The position numbers and the translations under genes were made by a program. A DNA stretch of 23,289 nt from positions 1 to 23,289 of the forward strand of contig JAHIME010000049.1 in the NCBI GenBank assembly GCA_018896595.1, read 5' to 3'. Source of the stretch: Patescibacteria group bacterium. GTDB taxonomy: Bacteria; Patescibacteriota; Patescibacteriia; Patescibacteriales; VMTK01. The notes beneath the pieces were generated by a model. It was not told the DNA's origin. It saw only the letters and a program-made list of their open reading frames with translations, and did no database searches. This document shows positions 1 to 4,675 of the stretch, one piece after another; the first letter of the stretch is position 1; each line of letters opens with the position of its first letter.

Positions 1-1
1 G

Positions 2-46
2 AGAATCAGGAAGCACGACGGCATTAAAAAATTAAGGGATTTCTAA
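2..46 (+). CDS. Possible C-terminal tail of an upstream gene (partial)
   Basis: One frame entering the window stays open for 14 codons and ends at TAA 44-46, reading RIRKHDGIKKLRDF. The composition is protein-like, and a promoter begins only 15 bases after the stop, as expected at a gene end. The fragment is too short to assign to a family. It could equally be chance, because the other two plus frames also stop within about 40 bases. Confidence 0.3.
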   Translation, partial: RIRKHDGIKKLRDF

Positions 47-60
47 TTTTAGATTTTTAT

Positions 61-88
61 TTGACATATCAGCGAAATTTGTTATTAT
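61..88 (+). promoter_or_regulatory. Sigma-70-like promoter for the GIY-YIG / tRNA-Asn unit
   Basis: A perfect TTGACA -35 box (61-66) is followed after 16 bases by TATTAT (83-88), one mismatch from the -10 consensus. It lies about 40 bases upstream of a tRNA-Asn 5'-end fragment (131-141). It may therefore be the original tRNA promoter, now also transcribing the GIY-YIG cassette. That history is inferred. Confidence 0.65.
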
Positions 89-128
89 GTTATTAAGCCG
101 AAAGGCATTTTAGTTTTAAAATTAAATA

Positions 129-141
129 ATTCCCGGGTAGC
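129..141 (+). repeat. Direct repeat copy 1: detached 5' end of tRNA-Asn
   Basis: The 13 bases ATTCCCGGGTAGC match 470-482 exactly. In the second copy the last 11 bases are positions 1-11 of the functional tRNA-Asn, including the complete 5' acceptor strand. Here the D-arm does not follow; the sequence runs into the folded leader of the GIY-YIG gene. The two copies bracket the cassette with a repeat period of 341 bp. Confidence 0.85.
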
Positions 142-192
142 CCCGACGCAAAGTCGGGGTCCCGACCTCCGACAGTAGTCGGAGCGTCGGGA
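141..192 (+). promoter_or_regulatory. Folded leader: two GC-rich hairpins before the GIY-YIG gene
   Basis: Hairpin 1 pairs CCCCGAC (141-147) with GTCGGGG (153-159) around the loop GCAAA. Hairpin 2 pairs TCCCGAC (160-166) with GTCGGGA (186-192), then stacks CTCCGAC (167-173) on GTCGGAG (178-184) with one bulged C and the loop AGTA. The pair begins immediately after the tRNA fragment and ends 12 bases before the ATG at 205. No T-tract follows, so it is not a standard terminator. It could limit translation or be a recognition structure of the element; the role is unknown. Confidence 0.75.
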
Positions 193-204
193 CGCAGAAA
201 GTTT

Positions 205-468
205 ATGGCATTTGTATATATTTTAAAAAGTTTAACGGATGGTCGATATTATATTGGCAGTACCACAAATTTAGATCAAAGGATTGAACATCATAAAAAT
301 GGTCACACCCCGTCTACTAAAAGGTTTGGACGAATTAGTTTGGTCTTTTCTCAAAAATATGAAAAATTAAGCGATGCTCGTATTATTGAGAAAAAGCTAA
401 AAAAATTAAAAAGAAAAGATTATATTGAAAAAATAATAAAAGAAGGTTTTATAAAAATGAAACCTTAA
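205..468 (+). CDS. Small GIY-YIG nuclease (UPF0213/YhbQ-like)
   Basis: The 87-residue protein is essentially one GIY-YIG domain. It shows V-Y-I-L (4-7) for the first strand, Y-Y-I-G (15-18) for the second, Arg26 in the helix after it, and Glu62, which fits the catalytic metal-binding Glu. A Lys-rich helix follows. This is the size of the stand-alone UPF0213/YhbQ family, and no separate DNA-binding domain such as that of I-TevI is present. The family is nuclease-like; in vivo substrates are generally unclear. The gene lies between two copies of the tRNA-Asn 5' end and stops two bases before the second, which suggests a mobile cassette. The ATG at 205 lacks a Shine-Dalgarno site but follows the hairpin leader directly. 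Membership of the fold is confident; homing or mobility is inferred. Confidence 0.88.
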   Translation: MAFVYILKSLTDGRYYIGSTTNLDQRIEHHKNGHTPSTKRFGRISLVFSQKYEKLSDARIIEKKLKKLKRKDYIEKIIKEGFIKMKP

Positions 469-620
469 CATTCCCGGGTAGCGCAGCGGTAGCGCAGTTG
501 GCTGTGAACACAAATACGCAGCTTCCTTGAGCAATCAAGGCAGAAAAACAAGGTGAATTGTCTGGAAGCCTAAACTCTTAATTGAGCATGGTAATCAGCA
601 GCCAAGTCAAACCTTATAAG

Positions 621-641
621 CCTCTCTTTGCGAAGGAGAGG
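621..641 (+). repeat. Palindromic hairpin with GCGAAG core inside the intron
   Basis: CCTCTC at 621-626 pairs with GAGAGG at 636-641, with TTTGCGAAG between. The core TTGCGAAG is shared with the three palindromes inside metG (7802-7899), suggesting one repeat family. It sits between P3 strands, in the P6 region of the intron, where extensions are tolerated. Confidence 0.6.
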
Positions 642-690
642 TGAGGATGAGGTTTGGAAGGTTCAGAGACTATCCCGAAAGGGAGTACCC

Positions 691-757
691 AGCCCCAGTT
701 TATGAAACTGGAGCCGGGGAAGCGCCTTGCTCCAGCCCCAGTTTAAGAAACTGGAGC
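691..757 (+). repeat. Two near-identical 24-nt hairpins in the P8 region of the intron
   Basis: Copies at 691-714 and 734-757 differ at one base. Each folds as CCAGTTT-(ATG or AAG)-AAACTGG. Both lie between the two strands of P7, so they extend the P8 region without breaking the core. A duplicated repeat hairpin in a self-splicing RNA is unusual, and the family may have other copies elsewhere in the genome. Confidence 0.75.
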
Positions 758-870
758 TGGATGATGATATAGTCCATCCCTTTAGGAAACTTTAGGATAA
801 GTGTAACCAATTGGTCGTCGGTTCGAATCCGACCCCGGGAGCCAAATTAAAAATATAATAAAATACTCGT

Positions 871-993
871 ATGGCAAAAAGAAACACGGGAGTGGGAAAG
901 CACAAGAAAGCTCATTCCCATAAAACCGCGAAGAGGCTGGAAATCAAGCGGGTTATGCTTGAGGGAAAAGCCAAGAAAAAAAAGCGCAAATAA
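871..993 (+). CDS. 40-residue very basic protein, unknown
   Basis: An ATG at 871, 26 bases after the tRNA, opens a 40-codon frame ending at TAA 991-993. The protein has 17 Lys/Arg and 3 His, begins MAKRNTGVGKHKK and ends in a Lys/Arg tail. Two terminators follow, so it looks like a complete expressed unit. The composition resembles small ribosomal or RNA-binding proteins, but I do not recognise it as a known ribosomal protein. TATAAT at 854-859 could give a nearly leaderless transcript, but its -35 would fall inside the tRNA and does not match. More likely it is co-transcribed with the tRNA. That it is a real gene rests on composition and on the terminators. Confidence 0.6.
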   Translation: MAKRNTGVGKHKKAHSHKTAKRLEIKRVMLEGKAKKKKRK

Positions 994-1005
994 AATAACA
1001 AAAAT

Positions 1006-1040
1006 AAAACGCGCCGGCAATATGCCGGCGTGTTTTATTT
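1006..1040 (+). terminator. Intrinsic terminator 1
   Basis: CGCCGGCA (1012-1019) pairs with TGCCGGCG (1023-1030) around a 3-base loop and is followed by TGTTTTATTT. Outer AAAAC/GTTTT pairs extend the stem across one mismatch. It lies 12 bases after the stop of the small basic gene. Confidence 0.85.
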
Positions 1041-1042
1041 GC

Positions 1043-1076
1043 AAAAACAAGACTCCGGAAGCCTTGTTTTTATTTT
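1043..1076 (+). terminator. Intrinsic terminator 2 (backup)
   Basis: AAAAACAAG (1043-1051) pairs with CTTGTTTTT (1063-1071) around an 11-base loop containing TCCGGA, and the T-rich arm runs on into TATTTT. It directly follows the first terminator, so transcription from the tRNA unit should be well insulated from the helicase gene. Confidence 0.65.
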
Positions 1077-1143
1077 AAAAAGAATGTAAAGTTAAATAAA
1101 TAAGATTCTTACGGCATTATGTAATCAAAATAATTTTTAATAA

Positions 1144-2496
1144 ATGAATCAAGAAATTGCGTTTGGAATTTTTAAAACAGGGAGGAATATTTTTTTAACA
1201 GGTTCGGCAGGGACCGGCAAGACCTATCTTTTAAATCAGTATATCCAATATCTGCAAGAGCGGGACATACAGCCGACTATCACGGCGCCGACCGGCATCG
1301 CCGCCTCTCATATCGGGGGAATGACTATTCATTCTTTTTTTGGGATTGGAATCAAGGAGTGGATTGACGATTATTTTTTAGACTGTCTTTTGCAGAAGGA
1401 ATATCTTTATCGCCGCCTCAGAGCGATGAAAGTTTTGATCATTGATGAAATATCCATGGTTTCTCCCGAGCTGTTTGTTTCCGTTGATAAAATATTGCGG
1501 GCTTTTAAAAATTCCGATAAACCGTTCGGCGGGATTCAGATCATTTTATCGGGCGATTTTTTTCAATTGCCGCCAGTCAGCAAAACGGCAAAAAACATTA
1601 AGTTTGCCTGGCAGACCGGAGAGTGGCAAGCGGCGAATTTGAAGGTCTGCTACCTGGAAGAAAAATTCAGGCAGAGCGATGAGTCGCTGATAAGCATTCT
1701 TGATGAAATCCGCGCCGGTTCGGTTTCGGAAAATTCAATGGATGTTTTCCGCGCTTGCTACAAAAAAGAATTGCCCAACAGTTTTAAAGCGGCCAAACTT
1801 TATACGCACAATGAAGACGTGGACAGGATTAATAAGGAAGAGCTTGAAGCGCTTTCGGGAGAACCGAAAATTTTTAAATCCTTGAATAAAGGCTCAAGAA
1901 AAAATATTGAGAGAATTTTAAATTCATCGCTGGTAATTGAGGAGTTGAAATTAAAAAAAGGAGCGCTTGTGATTTTTATCAAGAATAATTATGAAGCCGG
2001 ATATATCAACGGCACGTTGGGGAAGGTGATAAGTTTCAGCAAGACAACCGGCGCGCCGATAGTGGAAATTTTTTCCGGTGAAAAAATCGCGGCCGAACCG
2101 GAGGATTGGAAGTATGAGAACGAAAAAGGGGAGTTGAAAGCCGTTATCAGGCAAATTCCTCTGCGGCTTGCCTGGGCGCTTACAGTTCACAAATCACAGG
2201 GGATGACTTTGGATGCCGCGGAAATTGATTTGTCCAAAACTTTTGAAGCCGGACAAGGATATGTGGCCTTATCCCGCATTAGATCAATTAAAGGATTAAG
2301 GCTGATGGGGCTTAATGAAGTTGCTCTTCAAGTTGACGAATCGGTGCTGAATATAGACCGAGAAATGAGGGACTGTTCCCGACTGTACGCGCTTAAGTTC
2401 CGATCATTTTCCGATGAGGAAAAAGAAAAAATGAATGGGGAATTCATTGTAAAAAGCGGCGGCGTAATTTTGAAGCGGTTGAAAAAATCAAGCTGA
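1144..2496 (+). CDS. PIF1/RecD-like superfamily 1 DNA helicase
   Basis: The 450-residue protein has the motor motifs of the PIF1 family. Walker A is GSAGTGKTY (20-28). An APTGIAA segment near residue 50 is motif Ia. LIIDEISMV near 100 is Walker B, and LSGDFFQLPP near 140 is motif III. The C-terminal ALTVHKSQGMTLD and YVALSRIRS, near residues 350 to 390, are motifs V and VI. Such enzymes unwind DNA 5' to 3' and act on forks, R-loops or G-quadruplexes; the substrate here is inferred. The length matches a minimal PIF1 core with a short basic tail. The gene stands alone, with insulating terminators upstream and a 114-base spacer downstream. No Shine-Dalgarno site is seen. TGA is the stop codon, supporting the standard code. 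Confidence 0.93.
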   Translation: MNQEIAFGIFKTGRNIFLTGSAGTGKTYLLNQYIQYLQERDIQPTITAPTGIAASHIGGMTIHSFFGIGIKEWIDDYFLDCLLQKEYLYRRLRAMKVLIIDEISMVSPELFVSVDKILRAFKNSDKPFGGIQIILSGDFFQLPPVSKTAKNIKFAWQTGEWQAANLKVCYLEEKFRQSDESLISILDEIRAGSVSENSMDVFRACYKKELPNSFKAAKLYTHNEDVDRINKEELEALSGEPKIFKSLNKGSRKNIERILNSSLVIEELKLKKGALVIFIKNNYEAGYINGTLGKVISFSKTTGAPIVEIFSGEKIAAEPEDWKYENEKGELKAVIRQIPLRLAWALTVHKSQGMTLDAAEIDLSKTFEAGQGYVALSRIRSIKGLRLMGLNEVALQVDESVLNIDREMRDCSRLYALKFRSFSDEEKEKMNGEFIVKSGGVILKRLKKSS

Positions 2497-2610
2497 AAAA
2501 CAATCCGGATGATTTTTTGGAAATAATCTTTGTTGAGATATTATTTTATTGGTTGTTATTTATAAGTACAGCAACAGAAATAATAAACATAAAATTTAAA
2601 AAATAAACCC

Positions 2611-3717
2611 ATGAACTATAAAAAGCTTATCATATTGCCGCTGTTTTTATTAATTCCTGTTTTTGTTTTTGCTCAAGCGGACAGCGCGCCAAAGGACGCG
2701 TTTTTTAAGGCGGAAGTGATTGAAATTACGGAGCAGAAAACAACGATATTGCCCGACGGCGCCGAAACCGAGCAGCAAAATTTAATACTCCGCGGTTTGG
2801 AGGGCGCGTTCAAAGACAAGGAAATAAATTTTAACGGCATTGGCGAAATTGACGTAATTAATAAAAATATTTACAGAGTGGGAGACAGGGTTCTCGCGGT
2901 CGCCAGTTTTGACGCGGAAGGAAACGCGGCTTACTATATTACCGATTATGTGAGGACAAAAGGTTTGTGGTGGCTTGCCATTGCTTTTGCGTTAACATTG
3001 ATCGTTGTCGGCAGAGGAAAGGGCGCGCGGTCCCTTTTGGCGCTGGCTTTGACCTTTTTGGTTATTATTAAATATATCATTCCCCAAATATTGGCGGGGA
3101 CAAGCCCGTTAATAATTACATTAATCGGCTCTATTATCATTTTGCTTATTATAATTTATGCCACAGAGGGCTTTTGCGCCCGTTCGCACATCGCGTTTAT
3201 CAGCATTCTTTTCAGTTTGATTATCGCGATTTTGCTGTCATGGTTTTTTGTCTCATTAACAAAATTAACCGGAGTAACAAGCGAAGAAGCGTCATTTTTA
3301 TTATACATAGGCGAACAAGCCGTTAATTTCAAAGGATTGCTGCTTGCCGGAATTATCATCGGAGCTCTTGGCGTATTAGACGATGTTGTTATTTCGCAGG
3401 TAGCGGCAGTTGAGCAGATTGCCATAGCCAATTCCGGCTTTAGGAGTAAAGAACTTTTTAAGCGGGCTTACAAAGTGGGAGTTTCGCATATCGCTTCTAT
3501 GACCAATACATTGTTTTTGGCTTACGCGGGCGTGTCGCTTCCTTTGCTTATTGTGTTCATTTCCGGCACGAGCGCTTTTTCAAGCTGGGGGCAGGTTGTC
3601 AATAATGAGCAGATTGCCACGGAAATAGTAAGGACTTTAGCCGGAAGCATCGGTTTGATTTTATCCGTGCCAATCGCCACCTTTATAGCGGCTTGGCGGT
3701 ATGGAGCGAAAGAATAG
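2611..3717 (+). CDS. YibE/F-family integral membrane protein
   Basis: The 368-residue protein begins with a signal sequence: MNYKK, then a hydrophobic stretch to about residue 21 ending VFA-Q. An extracytoplasmic beta-rich domain of about 95 residues follows. Then come roughly seven membrane helices (about 117-134, 138-160, 165-185, 189-212, 240-265, 300-325 and 345-363). GALGVLDDVVISQ in the fifth helix, and the order of an exported domain followed by a multi-helix membrane domain, are typical of YibE/F (PF07907). The function of the family is not established; transport has been suggested. It is separated from the helicase by 114 bases with no clear promoter, and the next gene has its own promoter. 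The start is the only ATG that leaves the signal peptide intact. Confidence 0.88.
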   Translation: MNYKKLIILPLFLLIPVFVFAQADSAPKDAFFKAEVIEITEQKTTILPDGAETEQQNLILRGLEGAFKDKEINFNGIGEIDVINKNIYRVGDRVLAVASFDAEGNAAYYITDYVRTKGLWWLAIAFALTLIVVGRGKGARSLLALALTFLVIIKYIIPQILAGTSPLIITLIGSIIILLIIIYATEGFCARSHIAFISILFSLIIAILLSWFFVSLTKLTGVTSEEASFLLYIGEQAVNFKGLLLAGIIIGALGVLDDVVISQVAAVEQIAIANSGFRSKELFKRAYKVGVSHIASMTNTLFLAYAGVSLPLLIVFISGTSAFSSWGQVVNNEQIATEIVRTLAGSIGLILSVPIATFIAAWRYGAKE

Positions 3718-3738
3718 TTTAATAGCTTTCTTAAATAT

Positions 3739-3767
3739 CTTTAGTTTTATCGCGAATATGCTATAAT
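3739..3767 (+). promoter_or_regulatory. Extended -10 promoter before the small membrane protein
   Basis: TGCTATAAT (3759-3767) is an extended -10 element with a perfect TATAAT. The hexamer 17 bases upstream (CTTTAG, 3739-3744) is a poor -35, which extended -10 promoters can tolerate. The start codon of the next gene follows 40 bases later. Confidence 0.65.
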
Positions 3768-3807
3768 AAAAATAATATCATTTTTTAAAATTATAATGCT
3801 ATAAATT

Positions 3808-4035
3808 ATGAAAAATTTTATTGATCAGATTAAAAGAAAAATCAACGGCGTTATTTGGACATCAATCGGTACAGGCGTAATTTTATTGATTTTAGCCGTG
3901 CTTATCGTCTGGACTGATTTTGTTCTGCGGCTGATTATCGGCCTGTCAGTGGTTGTAATCGCTTACGGCTTTTTTTACGGCGCCTACAAGATTTGGTCGC
4001 TTAAGAAAGAAGTGGAGAAATATTTTAAGCTTTAA
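3808..4035 (+). CDS. Small two-helix membrane protein, unknown
   Basis: The 75 residues comprise a short basic N-terminus (MKNFIDQIKRK), two hydrophobic helices (about 16-35 and 38-58) and a charged C-terminus (SLKKEVEKYFKL). No family is recognised. The basic N-terminus and Lys-rich tail suggest both ends are cytoplasmic. It has its own extended -10 promoter and a strong terminator 43 bases after the stop, so it is probably transcribed alone. It faces another small membrane protein on the opposite strand across that shared terminator. It could be a membrane stress or assembly factor, but nothing in the sequence shows which. Confidence 0.75.
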   Translation: MKNFIDQIKRKINGVIWTSIGTGVILLILAVLIVWTDFVLRLIIGLSVVVIAYGFFYGAYKIWSLKKEVEKYFKL

Positions 4036-4078
4036 TTGCCGCCAGCTTCAAAATAAAATAATAGTTTGCTTAAAATTT

Positions 4079-4120
4079 AAAAGCCGTGTTTCTTGTAAAG
4101 ATAAACGCGGCTTTTTATTT
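4079..4120. terminator. Bidirectional terminator between convergent genes
   Basis: AAAAGCCGTGTTT (4079-4091) pairs with AAACGCGGCTTTT (4103-4115) as a 13-bp stem with one G-T wobble and an 11-base loop. T-runs follow on both strands (TTTTTATTTT on plus, TTTTAAATTTT on minus). It serves both the plus gene ending at 4035 and the minus gene, whose stop codon (4115-4117) overlaps its edge. Confidence 0.85.
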
Positions 4121-4486
4121 TGGTGATGTTGAATTTTCTTCCTCTTCTTCTTTCTGCTTCTCCTCCTTTTTTAATTCTTCTGTTCTTAATTCTTCTATTT
4201 CTATTCTTTTTTCAAGATTATTAACTCGCCATTTTAGGATATCATCTTGTTTTTCTAAAATTTCTTTTTGTTTTTTTAACTCTTTTATTTCGTTTATTAT
4301 TTTTTGGTTTTTTTCTTCAAAACTTGCTCTGGCCAACTTTAGATTCCTAAGATCTTGAAAAATATTTTTTACATACATATCCGGCCTAAAATAGCCGATT
4401 AACAAGAAAAAAAAGATGCCGGCAAAGATTATTATTGCTTTTAAAAACTTCCATGCCAATTTGCCTAAATCTTGCCAGAAAAACAT
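4115..4486 (-). CDS. Membrane-anchored coiled-coil protein, unknown
   Basis: The protein has a short N-terminus (MFFWQDLGK), one hydrophobic helix (about residues 16-35) and then a long heptad-like coiled coil from about 45 to 110, rich in Glu, Lys and Leu. It ends in a Glu-rich tail. It resembles single-pass DivIC/FtsL- or SlyB-style anchored coiled coils in shape only; I do not assign a family. A frame is open to a GTG at 4495. The ATG at 4486 is preferred because AGGAGG (4500-4495) lies exactly 8 bases upstream of it, and the GTG overlaps that site. This gives 123 residues. It is the only minus-strand gene in the window and has its own consensus-like promoter. The strong ribosome site is unusual here, where most genes have none. 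Confidence 0.82.
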   Translation of the reverse strand: MFFWQDLGKLAWKFLKAIIIFAGIFFFLLIGYFRPDMYVKNIFQDLRNLKLARASFEEKNQKIINEIKELKKQKEILEKQDDILKWRVNNLEKRIEIEELRTEELKKEEKQKEEEEENSTSPK

Positions 4487-4494
4487 TATTATCA

Positions 4495-4500
4495 CCTCCT
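4495..4500 (-). promoter_or_regulatory. Consensus Shine-Dalgarno site that fixes the start at 4486
   Basis: Read on the minus strand the sequence is TAAGGAGGTGATAATAATG. The AGGAGG core is 8 bases from the ATG, while the upstream GTG overlaps the core. It is one of only two canonical Shine-Dalgarno sites in the window. Confidence 0.85.
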
Positions 4501-4585
4501 TATTTTGTCAAGGTTCAATTTTTTATTTTAACCGAATTTTTGCGGTAATTGTATTCTAACATAATTCCAAAATATTTGCTACTTT

Positions 4586-4614
4586 TTTATAACACAAAGT
4601 ATATGTTATGTCAA
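4586..4614 (-). promoter_or_regulatory. Strong sigma-70-like promoter on the minus strand
   Basis: On the minus strand a perfect TTGACA (4614-4609) is followed after 17 bases by TATAAA (4591-4586). It points at the coiled-coil gene with a leader of about 90 bases. It is one of the best promoters in the window and lies between divergent genes. Confidence 0.8.
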
Positions 4615-4675
4615 TATGGATTTTAGCTTAAAATTATGTTAAAATTAAAATGATAAATTTAAGTTTAAAATTTTT

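Larger units (their letters stand above)
129..469 (+). mobile_element. Putative GIY-YIG cassette inserted at the tRNA-Asn 5' end
   Basis: The unit comprises one 13-bp repeat copy, the double-hairpin leader and the GIY-YIG gene; the second repeat copy begins at 470 and is the start of the intact tRNA. The simplest reading is insertion into the 5' end of a tRNA gene with regeneration of that end, leaving a stub of the original tRNA beside the promoter. No transposase, integrase or terminal inverted repeat is seen, so the mechanism is unknown. A local tandem duplication could also make the repeat. Confidence 0.5.
506..803 (+). other. Group I intron in the tRNA-Asn anticodon
   Basis: The 298-nt intron lies between anticodon positions 35 and 36. 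P1 is visible: exon GGCTGT (500-505) pairs with the guide GCAGCT (518-523), giving the required U505-G518 wobble at the 5' splice site. P2 is CCTTGA-GCAA-TCAAGG (525-540) with a GNRA loop. P3 can pair TGAATT (554-559) with GGTTCA (660-665). P7 pairs GACTAT (668-673) with ATAGTC (769-774), in the conserved contexts TTCAGAGACTA and GATATAGTCC. The intron ends in G803, as required. There is no ORF inside. Tentatively it belongs to the tRNA (IC3) class. Peripheral parts carry hairpin repeats at 621-641, 691-714 and 734-757. Confidence 0.92.
472..844 (+). tRNA. tRNA-Asn(GUU) interrupted by a group I intron
   Basis: Joining 472-505 to 804-844 gives a complete 75-nt tRNA with encoded CCA. The acceptor stem is TCCCGGG (472-478) with CCCGGGA (834-840). 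The D-stem is GCGC/GCGC around AGCGGTA. The anticodon stem is GTTGG (497-501) with CCAAT (807-811). The T-arm is GTCGG-TTCGAAT-CCGAC (817-833), and discriminator G841 precedes CCA. The spliced anticodon loop is CTGTTAA, so the anticodon is GUU (Asn); G73 fits bacterial tRNA-Asn. If the first exon ran on unspliced, the loop would read CTGTGAA, a false His anticodon, and His tRNAs do not carry G73. Function therefore requires splicing. Confidence 0.93.

Noticed and set aside
472..509. tRNA-His reading of the first exon (loop CTGTGAA)
   Set aside because: The 3' half lies 298 bases away, the discriminator is G rather than C, and P1 pairing places the splice site after T505, giving GUU (Asn).
691..757. 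The paired 24-nt hairpins as a CRISPR-like array
   Set aside because: There are only two copies, with a 19-base gap, inside the intron core region and no cas genes. They are hairpins within P8.
2497..2535. Possible terminator after the helicase gene
   Set aside because: Only weak A/T pairing (AATC/GATT and AAAA/TTTT with a bulge) precedes the T-run. There is no GC stem, so it was not listed.
4086..4358. Plus-strand Ser/Phe-rich frame opposite the coiled-coil gene
   Set aside because: It is the antisense of a Glu/Lys-rich coiled coil and begins inside the terminator. The minus-strand gene has a promoter and ribosome site.
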